A stretch of 64,000 nt of DNA. Source: Archangiaceae bacterium (GTDB taxonomy: Bacteria > Myxococcota > Myxococcia > Myxococcales > Myxococcaceae). A program made the translations under genes and the position numbers. Below are positions 27,201 through 33,573 of the stretch, piece by piece. Location of the stretch: contig JADJNS010000036.1 of assembly GCA_016714225.1 (NCBI GenBank), forward strand, positions 1 to 64,000. Direction: 5' to 3'. The notes under the pieces are model-generated. The model was given only the letters and a program-made list of their open reading frames with translations. It ran no database searches and was not told the origin of the DNA. The stretch's first letter is position 1, and the number at the start of each line of letters is the position of its first letter.

Positions 27201-28153
27201 CGTTCCTCGACCGCGACTACCCGCCCACCCGCGACCTCGACCGCCTGGCGCGCGCAGTGCCGGAAGCCGGCATCACCCGCGCCGAGCTGTTCGCCGACTG
27301 CGGCCTGCCCCTCGAGGTGGCCGAGTCGGCCCTCGACAAGTTGTGGATTCACCAGGGCGTGGTGCTCACCCGCGACGACCGGGTGCAGCGGGGCAAGGCC
27401 GGGTGGGAGAAGAGCTACGAGGCGATTCGGCAGCACCGCCTCGAGCAGCTCGACGAGGTCATCGACTTCGCCCAGTCGAGCGACTGCCGAATGACCCGGC
27501 TGGTGCGCCACTTCGGCGACGCGCGCGACGGGCGCGCCTGCGGTCAGTGCGACGCGTGCACTCCGAACGACAGCGTGGGCCGCGCCTTCCGGCCGGCCAC
27601 CGCGGGCGAGCGCGCCTACGCCGGGCGCATCATGCAAGAGCTGCAGCGCTACGACGGGCAGTCGACCGGCACGCTGTACCGCAACCTGCACCCCTCGGCC
27701 GACGTCGAGCGCCGCGCCTTCGAAGAGCTGATCGGCTGCATGGTGCGCGCCAAGGTCATCGTGCTCAGCGACGACGAGTTCGAGAAAGACGGCAAGACCA
27801 TCTCGTTTCGCCGCGCGCACCTGGTGAAGGGCGCGGCCGGCCGGCTCGAGGGCGCGGACTTCGTCATCGAGGTCGCGCGCGAGGGCGGCAAGAAGTCGAA
27901 GAAGGCGCAGAAGCGCGCGGCCGAGGCCCAGCTGCCCGCCGCCGACAAGCAGCTGGTCGAGCGGCTGCGCAGCTGGCGGCTGCACCTCGCCAAGGGGCTC
28001 GCGGTGCCCGCCTACCGCATCATGACCGACCGGGTGATGCTGGCCATCGCCGCGCGGCGGCCCACCTCGCTCGCACAGCTGCAGCAGATTTCAGGGGTGG
28101 GGCCGAAGATGGTCGAGAAGCACGGCAAGGCGCTGCTGTCGCTGATGCGGTGA
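24299..28153 (+). CDS. topoisomerase III - RecQ helicase - HRDC single-chain fusion
   Basis: A 1284-residue fusion starting at GTG. Residues 1-580 are a type IA topoisomerase III: TOPRIM with AEKPS (Glu8) and DAGREGE (104-110), and catalytic Tyr313 in YPRTDSR. After a Pro-rich linker (588-625), residues 628-1090 are RecQ: motif 0 FRPYQEEV, Walker A PTGSGKS (664-670), DEAH (762-765), TATAT, IGRAGRDG, and the zinc Cys 1063, 1081, 1084, 1087. A winged-helix region follows, then HRDC (about 1214-1284). RecQ plus topoisomerase III (Sgs1-Top3, BLM-TOP3A) decatenates DNA and dissolves double Holliday junctions; here both activities are covalently tied. No topoisomerase zinc-ribbon tail is present. 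The frame is intact through both catalytic cores. Confidence 0.93.
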   Translation: MTVAVLAEKPSVARDIAQVLGARTRRGASLEGNGYVVTWAIGHLVGLCEPEAMNSSWRGWRLEALPMLPRDWPLAVHQKTASHFAEVRQVLQRRDVNKVVCATDAGREGELIFRYIYRQAGCDKPVERLWLSSLTPQAIRAGFERLRPSRELDPLADAAEGRARADWLVGMNLSRAYTVRFGPDLLSVGRVQTPTLAMLVERDRAIAAFVPEKYCEVKASFGAYSGTWFDPKKKAAEHPTRLEAKQAEAIAARCRDRVGEVASVKGEEKKQAPPLLYDLTELQRHGNRLYGFTAKKTLELAQQLYERHKLLSYPRTDSRHLSTAIAPEASTLARTLAQSYPAAAPGTGERPLTRRFVDDAQVTDHHAIIPLGVPKAPLSRDEQRIYDLVCRRLLMAWAKDHHTRVTRVVTKVDADAFESSGTQVLEPGWKALEAVPFAHGDTALPASLAEGQQHPVKKTDVLHKQTEPPKRLTDATLLSAMESAGRGLDDRELGEAMRERGLGTPATRAAIIETLLTRGYAEREGKSLRATDKGFALVDRVHDTVKSPALTGEWELALSHIERGKESLTCFMQRIESMVSRLVATVADGPASPGGGPSAPSGPPPMLPQAQLPLAEPPRVPKVAPGTPLKAVLKARFGHADFRPYQEEVCQTVADGTDALLVMPTGSGKSLCYQLPGVARGGTTLVISPLIALMEDQTTRLQALGFAAERIHSGRTREQSREVCRQYLAGQLDFLTIAPERLSVPGFPELLAKRKPTLIAVDEAHCISHWGHDFRPDYRLLGQRLPMLRPAPVVALTATATRRVQADILALLQVPQAKRFIHGFRRDNLALEATEVSQGDRLDKTLEVLADEGRKPALVYVPSRKLAEEAAEVLEREGHSAAPYHAGMSADARARTQTKFLGGELDVVVATIAFGMGIDKADIRTVVHLGLPASLEGYYQEIGRAGRDGQTSRALLFYGWGDRKLHETFLDRDYPPTRDLDRLARAVPEAGITRAELFADCGLPLEVAESALDKLWIHQGVVLTRDDRVQRGKAGWEKSYEAIRQHRLEQLDEVIDFAQSSDCRMTRLVRHFGDARDGRACGQCDACTPNDSVGRAFRPATAGERAYAGRIMQELQRYDGQSTGTLYRNLHPSADVERRAFEELIGCMVRAKVIVLSDDEFEKDGKTISFRRAHLVKGAAGRLEGADFVIEVAREGGKKSKKAQKRAAEAQLPAADKQLVERLRSWRLHLAKGLAVPAYRIMTDRVMLAIAARRPTSLAQLQQISGVGPKMVEKHGKALLSLMR

Positions 28154-28690
28154 TCAGGTCTGCACGCGCGCAGGCGGCGTCGACTTCGGCGCCGGCACCT
28201 CGCGCCACGCCTTCTCGAGGCGGAAGATAATCTTGTCGCCGTCGCGGCGGTCTTCTCTCGCGCCCAGCTTGAGCACCGCCTTCTGCGAGCGGAAGTTGTG
28301 GTCGCCCACCACGAAGAAGACCGTGTCGACCTGCCCGAACGCGTAGCCGAGCATCAGCGCCTTCAGCTCGGCGTTGTGGGGGCCCCCCCAGTACGCCCGA
28401 GTGAGAAAGGTGTAGCCGATTTCGACGCTGCGCTTGCCCGGGTCGTGCGCGGTGTAGCGCGAGGTGCCGATGACCGCGTGGGTCTTCGCGTCGAGAATCA
28501 CCAGCGCGCCGCGGCTCTCGAGCCCCGAGATGAAGAAGCGCCGAAACACGTCGCGCTGCCAGCGGGTGCTCTCGGGGTGCTGCTCCCAGATGAGCGGGTC
28601 TGACGCGGCGGCGTGCAGCGCCTCGAAGTCGGTCTTCACCATCGGGCGAAGAGTGAGGCGCTCTCCTCGCAACGTCGGCTGCCACGTCAT
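28154..28690 (-). CDS. GNAT-family acetyltransferase (RimJ/RimL-like)
   Basis: A 178-residue protein with a RimJ/RimL-type GNAT fold: LRGERLTLRPMVKTDFEALHAAASDPLIWEQHPE, then VIGTSRYTAHDPGKRSVEIGYTFLTRAYWGG and a C-terminal helix FRSQKAVLKLGAREDRRDG, where HNFRSQKAVLKLGA matches the N-x-x-S-xx-xx-KLGF acetyl-CoA element. The substrate is probably an amino group of a protein, peptide or small molecule and cannot be specified. Its stop directly abuts the stop of the topoisomerase-RecQ gene (convergent). Confidence 0.85.
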   Translation of the reverse strand: MTWQPTLRGERLTLRPMVKTDFEALHAAASDPLIWEQHPESTRWQRDVFRRFFISGLESRGALVILDAKTHAVIGTSRYTAHDPGKRSVEIGYTFLTRAYWGGPHNAELKALMLGYAFGQVDTVFFVVGDHNFRSQKAVLKLGAREDRRDGDKIIFRLEKAWREVPAPKSTPPARVQT

Positions 28691-28805
28691 ACCCCCTGAT
28701 CATCACCAGACCGGGCCGCCCGTGAAGCGGAAACTGCAGCCTGATCAGCGCCCCGCCCGGCGGCAGGCCGACGCGGAGCACCCCGGCCTGCAGGGCGCGC
28801 CACAA

Positions 28806-28839
28806 GGCTCGGCGTCACCTGAACGCCGAGCCCGATTTT
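28806..28839 (-). terminator. strong stem-loop between converging units
   Basis: GGCTCGGCGT/ACGCCGAGCC gives a perfect 10-bp stem with a 7-base loop, 15 bases after the stop of the minus-strand lipoprotein at 28847. On the plus strand the stem is followed by CCGATTTT, so it may work in both directions. Confidence 0.6.
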
Positions 28840-28846
28840 GCGAGCC

Positions 28847-29194
28847 TCAGGTCTCGATGATGCACTGGTACTTGCTGAACTGCGCCTGGTAGCAGCCGGT
28901 CGGCGTGCAGTTGAGGAAGCAGTAGTTCGAGCTGATGTACACGCCGCGGTCGTAGCCGTAGAGGTTGTGGCACACCGTGTACGCGCCGCGCGGGCGACCG
29001 CAGGGCTGCGGGTTGTCCCAGACGTAGCGCGAGATGTGCAGCCCCTGCTCGGTCGAGGCGTTGGCCGGCGCGGCCTGGCTCATCAAGTCATCGGGCGGAG
29101 TGGTGCTGTCTTCTCCTTCCAGCGGCACGCCGCAGCTGAACAGCGAGGTCACGGCGAGCACGGCGGCGAAGAACAGGGGGCGAAACGAAGTCAT
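28847..29194 (-). CDS. small Cys-rich lipoprotein
   Basis: A 115-residue exported protein: signal MTSFRPLFFAAVLAVTSLFSC (lipobox SLFSC), acidic/Thr-rich linker, then a compact domain with six Cys (QPCGRPRGAYTVCHNLYGYDRGVYISSNYCFLNCTPTGCYQAQFSKYQC) and many Tyr, suggesting a disulfide-stabilised fold. No known family recognised. Start 29194 is chosen from the signal peptide; the frame is open to 29308 but without sense upstream. A strong stem-loop follows the stop. Confidence 0.7.
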   Translation of the reverse strand: MTSFRPLFFAAVLAVTSLFSCGVPLEGEDSTTPPDDLMSQAAPANASTEQGLHISRYVWDNPQPCGRPRGAYTVCHNLYGYDRGVYISSNYCFLNCTPTGCYQAQFSKYQCIIET

Positions 29195-29313
29195 CGGCGT
29201 CTCCAAGGGTGATGCGGGTTGAGCCGCGGCGCCTGAGCAACCGAGGTGCCAGCGCACGCCGCACGCGAACTTCGCCACTTCGCGCGACAACCGGCGCGAC
29301 GATGGCAAGAGTT

Positions 29314-29332
29314 GCCGCCTGAACGAGGCGGC
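29314..29332 (-). terminator. stem-loop downstream of the PEGA kinase gene
   Basis: GCCGCCT-GAACG-AGGCGGC, a 7-bp perfect stem about 90 bases past the stop at 29420 on the minus strand. No U-tract. The rest of 29195-29419 holds no other recognised feature. Confidence 0.3.
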
Positions 29333-29419
29333 GGCCCTGCACCACCGCTCAGCGCGCGCTGTCGTGGGCGCTGACGAAACGCGACATCATTCTTCGCGTG
29401 CGTCTCTGCCCGCCGGCGC

Positions 29420-31000
29420 TCACTTCACGACCGTGGCCAGCTCCATGCGGCACAGCGAGACCTGGTTGGCGATGACCATCGCGGTCTTCTCTTGCGGCTT
29501 GTAGCCGGCGCGCTCGACGCGCACCTGGTGCTTGCCGGCCGGCACCTGCAGCGAGAGCGGCGTCGAGCCCTGCTTGCGGCCGTCGATGTACAGCGCGGCG
29601 GGAGTGGTGAGCCCCTTCACCGTGGTGATGACCCGCAGCTCGCCGCTCTCGGTCACCGTCTCGCTGGGGTTGTCGTCTCCGCGGTCGCCTTCGCCGGCCT
29701 GTGAGTCCGACTGCGAGCGACCCGGGTCGGTGTGACCGCTGTTGCGCTCTTCGTCGCGGGTGTCGTTGGGCGGCGCGAGCTCACCGGCGTAGGTCTCGGA
29801 GACCGAGTCGTCGGCCGGGTCATTGCCCGACTGGGTGTCGTCGGGCTGCTCTTCGCGCTTCGCCATCACGTTCGCGAGCTTGCGCGTCTCGCGGCGCAGG
29901 TCGATGGGGCCGGTGGGCGCCCCCGAGAGCAGGTGCACGTCGATGGAGCTCGCCATCGGCACCTCGCCCGAGGTGGTCTTCTGCGCCGGCAACCCACCGG
30001 TGGTGGCGCGCTTGATGAGCGGCTGGGTCTGCGCCCGCGTCGACTTGCTGGGCTTGTTGCGCGCGCGCCTCTCTTCTTCGGCCTTCAGCTCGTCGAGAAA
30101 GGCGAACGCCACCGCAGGGTCGACGCGCTCTTGCTGGCCGAAGAAGGCCTCGAGGTCGGCGGCGAACTCCATCGCCGAGAGCGGGCGGTCTTCACGCTTC
30201 TTCGACATCGCAGTGGCCAGCGCCCGCGCCACGTTCTTGTTCACCGCCGCGTTGAGCTCGCTGGCGTCGGGCACCTCGTTGTAGCGGTGTGCGTGCAGCA
30301 CCTCGAAGTTCGACTGGCCGAGGAAGGGTGGCCGGCCGCACAACAGCTCGAAGGTCATCGCCGCCAGCGCGTAGACGTCGGTGCGCTTGTCGATTTCGTC
30401 GGTGCCCTGAATCTGCTCGGGCGACATGTAATAGGGCGTGCCCACCATCGCTCCAGGCTTGGTGAGGCCGGGGTTCGACTTGTCGCGCACCACGCCCAGG
30501 TCGAGAATCGTCACCCGCCCGCCCGGCGACACGAAGATGTTCTGCGGCTTGATGTCGCGGTGCACGAGGCCGTGGTGGTGAATGAACGACAGCCCGGCGG
30601 CGATCTGCTTCACCACCGCTAGCGTCTCGCCGGGCGTGAGCTTGCCGCCCTTCTTCTTGAGCACGTCCGACAGCGTCATGCCTTCGAGAAACTGCATCAC
30701 GATGTAGGGCAGCGCGCCGCGCCGGCCGACCCCGAACAGCTGAATGATGTTGGGGTGGCGCAGCGTGGTCATCAGCTTCGCCTCGCGCTCGAAGCGCGCC
30801 AGCACCTTGGGCTTGCGGCAGTGCTCGGGCGAGAGAATCTTGATCGCCACCTTGCGCTCGAGGCGGCTGTCTTTGCCGCGAAACACGCTGCCCATCGCGC
30901 CCTGCCCGATGCGCGCTTCGATCAGCCACCGCTCATCGAGAATGTCCCCGGGAGCGACGAGGAAGACGACCGTATGCTCGCTGTGACTGTTGTAGTCCAA
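29420..31000 (-). CDS. Ser/Thr protein kinase with C-terminal PEGA domain
   Basis: A 526-residue kinase: Gly loop IGQGAMGSV (31-39), Lys54 (VAIK), HRD 147-149 (LVHRDIKPQN), DLG at 167-169 instead of DFG, TPYYMSPEQIQG and the conserved C-lobe. A long Ser/Thr/Asp/Glu-rich linker (about 310-440) leads to a PEGA domain (GELRVITTVKGLTTPAALYIDGRKQGSTPLSLQVPAGKHQVRVERAGYK). No hydrophobic segment is obvious, so unlike many PEGA kinases it may be wholly cytoplasmic. Asp and Gly of the DFG motif are kept and DLG occurs in active kinases. Divergent from the ECF sigma gene across 62 bp. Confidence 0.9.
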   Translation of the reverse strand: MDYNSHSEHTVVFLVAPGDILDERWLIEARIGQGAMGSVFRGKDSRLERKVAIKILSPEHCRKPKVLARFEREAKLMTTLRHPNIIQLFGVGRRGALPYIVMQFLEGMTLSDVLKKKGGKLTPGETLAVVKQIAAGLSFIHHHGLVHRDIKPQNIFVSPGGRVTILDLGVVRDKSNPGLTKPGAMVGTPYYMSPEQIQGTDEIDKRTDVYALAAMTFELLCGRPPFLGQSNFEVLHAHRYNEVPDASELNAAVNKNVARALATAMSKKREDRPLSAMEFAADLEAFFGQQERVDPAVAFAFLDELKAEEERRARNKPSKSTRAQTQPLIKRATTGGLPAQKTTSGEVPMASSIDVHLLSGAPTGPIDLRRETRKLANVMAKREEQPDDTQSGNDPADDSVSETYAGELAPPNDTRDEERNSGHTDPGRSQSDSQAGEGDRGDDNPSETVTESGELRVITTVKGLTTPAALYIDGRKQGSTPLSLQVPAGKHQVRVERAGYKPQEKTAMVIANQVSLCRMELATVVK

Positions 31001-31062
31001 AGGGCACGACCGGCCTTCGACTCTAGCCGGTGTTGGGAACCTTTTAAGGGCTGCTGCATGAA

Positions 31063-31644
31063 ATGACCGTGGTGGACTCGAGCACCCTCTCCCGGGCAGT
31101 CGCCGGCGCGCCCGACGCGCAGGCCGAGGTGCTGCGCGAGGTGGGGCCGCACGTCGCCTCGCTGGTGCGGAGGCTCGGTGAGCCCGGTCAGCGCGACGAC
31201 GACACCCACGAAATCTTCGCCCACCTTCTGCACGTGCTGCCGCGCTTCAAGCCCGACGGCGCCGCGAAGCTCACCACCTGGGCGTTCACCGTCGCGCACC
31301 GCTTCTTGCTGATGCGCAAGCGCAAGCCTCGCGCGCCGCTGGTGGCGCTCGAAGGCGGCCTGAGCGTGCCCGACCCCAAGGCGGGGCCCGACGAGTCGGC
31401 ACACGGGCGGCAGCTGGCGGGCCGCTTCGAGGCGGCGCTCGCCCGCTTGAGCGCCGAGCAGCGCCGCGCCTTCGTGCTCACCCAGCTGCACCACCAGTCG
31501 CTCGAGGCGGTCGCCGAGGTCGAAGGCGTGGCGGTCGGCACCATCAAGTCGCGGGTGCACCGCGCGCGCGCCGAGCTGGTGCTGGCCCTGGGCGACGCGC
31601 TCGACCGCCCCGGCGGTGAAGGAGGCTCACATGGTATCGGCTGA
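31063..31644 (+). CDS. ECF-type RNA polymerase sigma factor
   Basis: A 193-residue sigma-70-family protein with region 2 (DDTHEIFAHLLHVLPRFKPDGAAKLTTWAFTVAHRFLLMRKRK) and region 4 (LARLSAEQRRAFVLTQLHHQSLEAVAEVEGVAVGTIKSRVHRARAEL), without regions 1 and 3: the extracytoplasmic-function type. A GGAAC element, the usual ECF -35 sequence, lies at 31036-31040 but is too close to the ATG for a normal leader. The gene overlaps the following one by 14 bases, the usual layout for a sigma/anti-sigma pair. Confidence 0.88.
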   Translation: MTVVDSSTLSRAVAGAPDAQAEVLREVGPHVASLVRRLGEPGQRDDDTHEIFAHLLHVLPRFKPDGAAKLTTWAFTVAHRFLLMRKRKPRAPLVALEGGLSVPDPKAGPDESAHGRQLAGRFEAALARLSAEQRRAFVLTQLHHQSLEAVAEVEGVAVGTIKSRVHRARAELVLALGDALDRPGGEGGSHGIG

Positions 31645-33262
31645 CGACGTCGAGCGGCTGTCGCGGCTGCTGGCCGGCGACCTGAGCGCCGCCGAAGAGG
31701 CCGCGCTGCGCGGCGAGCTGTCGCAGCGGCCAGCGCTCGAGCAGGCGCTCGCGCGGCTCAAGGCGCTCGACGCGATGACCGCTTCGTTCGCACCGGCGCC
31801 CCGCGATGTCGCGCTGGCCGAGCAGGCGGCGCAGCGGCTGGCGCCGCCTCTGCCTCGCGTGGCGTGGAGGCCGGTCGCGGCGGCGGCGGTGCTCGCGGCC
31901 GCGCTGGCGGCCTCGGTGACCGCGTGGGTGATGTCGAGCGAGGCGCCTGCGCCGGTCGCGGCTCCGGCTCCGGTCGTCTCCGAGGCTCCTGCGCCGGTCA
32001 CCCCGCTCGCCTCCGAGCAGCGAGCGAGCCCTGCGCTCATTCGCACTGCGCTCGGCCAGCTCGAGCTGCTCGACGGAGCCCAGGTGACTCCGCTCTCGTC
32101 CGGCGTGTTCCGCCTCGAGCACGGCAACGTGCTGGCGCAGGGCCGCATCAGCATCGAGGTCGAGGGCCACCGCATCGACGTCGACGGCAAAGTGCTCATC
32201 GCCACGGAACCCGAAAAGGCGCAGCCGCATGTCACTGCGCCCATGAACCGACAACTCCTCGCAGGAACCGCAGTGGTGCTGTTCGTGATGCAAGGCAACG
32301 CCAGGGCCACCGAGCCGGCATTCGAAGTGAAGAACGCCCGGCCCAACGTCGCGCTCGACCGGGTGCCCAAGCCGGCTGAGATGCTGAGCTTGAAAGAAAT
32401 GAATGACGCCGTGGCGCCGCACTCCGAGGCCATCGGCGGCTGCTTCGCCCAGGCGCTGAAGGCCAACCCCAGGCTGCAGGGCAAGGTGACGCTGCTGCTC
32501 ACCTTGAAGAGCGACGGCAAGAAGAGCCGCCTCACTGAAGGCACGGTGGCGGGCGACTACTCGCTGCAGAACCCGTTCGTGGCCAGCTGCGTGCTCGAGC
32601 AGCTGGGCGCCGTCGAGTTCCCCGCGCCCCGGGGCGCCGACGAGGTGCAGGTCGCCTACCCGCTCGAGTTCCAGCCGCGCGGCACCGGCACGTGGGTGGC
32701 GCTGCCCGACGATGGAGTCGAGCGCAAGGTGGCGATGACCGCGCGCCCCGAACGGGTCGACGTCGAGCTCGGCGACGCGCCGCAGACCCTGCCGGGCGCG
32801 AAGGTGACCGTGGTCGAGTTCTCCGAGCACGGCTGCAGCTTCTGCCTCAAGGGCGCGCAGCTGCTCTCGACGCTGCGCCACCTCTACCGCGACCGGGTGA
32901 ACTTCGTGTTCAAGCACCACCCGCTGCCTTCCGAGCCGCGCAGCGATGAGGCGGCGCGGGCGATGGTGGCGGCGCACCGGCTCGGCCGCTTCTGGGAGTT
33001 CCACGATGAGCTGTTCAAGTCGCCCAACGTTCCGCTGGAGACCGCGGCGCGGGTGGCGCGGCTCGACGTGCTCGCGTTCAACCGGCTGCGCGCCTCGGAC
33101 GAGGTGAAGCAGGCAGTCGAGCGCGACGTCGCCCAGGCCCAGGCGCTCGAATCACGCGGAGTGCCCAGCTACTTCGTCAACGGCCGCGAGGTGGTCGGAT
33201 TGCAGCCCACCGAGCTGCGCAAGCTGATCGACGCCGAGCTGGCCGCGGCGAAGAATCGGTAG
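31631..33262 (+). CDS. composite anti-sigma-like / AgmX-like / DsbA-fold thiol oxidoreductase protein
   Basis: A 543-residue multidomain protein. Residues 1-75 look like an anti-sigma N-domain (VERLSRLLAGDLSAAEEAALRGEL) without the zinc HxxxCxxC. A membrane segment (82-100) and Pro/Ala linker follow, then a FecR-like stretch (138-190), a second hydrophobic segment (206-220, starting MNRQLLAGTAVVLFVM, like an embedded signal peptide), an AgmX/PglI-like domain (about 255-345; GGCFAQALKANPRLQGKVTLLLTLKSDG) and a DsbA-like thioredoxin domain (about 375-540) with active site CSFC (402-405) and cis-Pro in VPSYF. ATG 31631 is preceded by AAGGAGG; the gene overlaps the sigma gene. Likely senses or handles periplasmic thiols to control the ECF sigma factor (inference). 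Confidence 0.8.
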   Translation: MVSADDVERLSRLLAGDLSAAEEAALRGELSQRPALEQALARLKALDAMTASFAPAPRDVALAEQAAQRLAPPLPRVAWRPVAAAAVLAAALAASVTAWVMSSEAPAPVAAPAPVVSEAPAPVTPLASEQRASPALIRTALGQLELLDGAQVTPLSSGVFRLEHGNVLAQGRISIEVEGHRIDVDGKVLIATEPEKAQPHVTAPMNRQLLAGTAVVLFVMQGNARATEPAFEVKNARPNVALDRVPKPAEMLSLKEMNDAVAPHSEAIGGCFAQALKANPRLQGKVTLLLTLKSDGKKSRLTEGTVAGDYSLQNPFVASCVLEQLGAVEFPAPRGADEVQVAYPLEFQPRGTGTWVALPDDGVERKVAMTARPERVDVELGDAPQTLPGAKVTVVEFSEHGCSFCLKGAQLLSTLRHLYRDRVNFVFKHHPLPSEPRSDEAARAMVAAHRLGRFWEFHDELFKSPNVPLETAARVARLDVLAFNRLRASDEVKQAVERDVAQAQALESRGVPSYFVNGREVVGLQPTELRKLIDAELAAAKNR

Positions 33263-33381
33263 GCCTTGGTCCGCGGCTGAGGCGCCCGGCCAGCACGGCG
33301 CGCGACTGAAGTCGCACGCGTCGGAGCCCCGCCGGGAGCGGAACGCCGCGGGCGGAGAGAGCGTTCGGGCTGTCGCACCCG

Positions 33382-33573
33382 TCAGCGGCGGGGCGGCGCC
33401 GGGTCGACCTGCTGCACACCTGCCTCTCGGCGCGACTGCGCTCGAAAGGCCTCGGGGTCGGCCCGGTAGCGCTGCTGCAGCACGCGCCGGGCCGCCTCGG
33501 CGGCCTGGGGGTCGACCTCTGAGTCGGGCAGCTGCTCCATCTCGGTCGACTGCCGCGGGTCTTTCTCGTTCAC
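33382..33573 (-). CDS. small hydrophilic protein coupled to the GNAT-like gene
   Basis: A 63-residue protein starting at GTG (VNEKDPRQSTEMEQLPDSEVDPQAAEAARRVLQQRYRADPEAFRAQ). It is charged and probably helical with no recognised domain. Its GTG overlaps the stop of the upstream gene (GTGA), pointing to translational coupling; an internal ATG (MEQLPD) is an alternative start. The 33263-33381 gap contains only weak dyads. Confidence 0.5.
   Translation of the reverse strand: MNEKDPRQSTEMEQLPDSEVDPQAAEAARRVLQQRYRADPEAFRAQSRREAGVQQVDPAPPRR

Noticed and set aside
24329..27985. 1218-residue open frame on the minus strand inside the topoisomerase-RecQ gene
   Set aside because: Composition (Arg/Gly/Leu/His-rich) and lack of any motif mark it as an antisense shadow of a high-GC coding strand.
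31030..31062. GGAAC as the -35 of an autoregulated ECF promoter for the sigma gene
   Set aside because: A -10 at normal spacing would fall on or inside the start codon; no matching -10 sequence is present.
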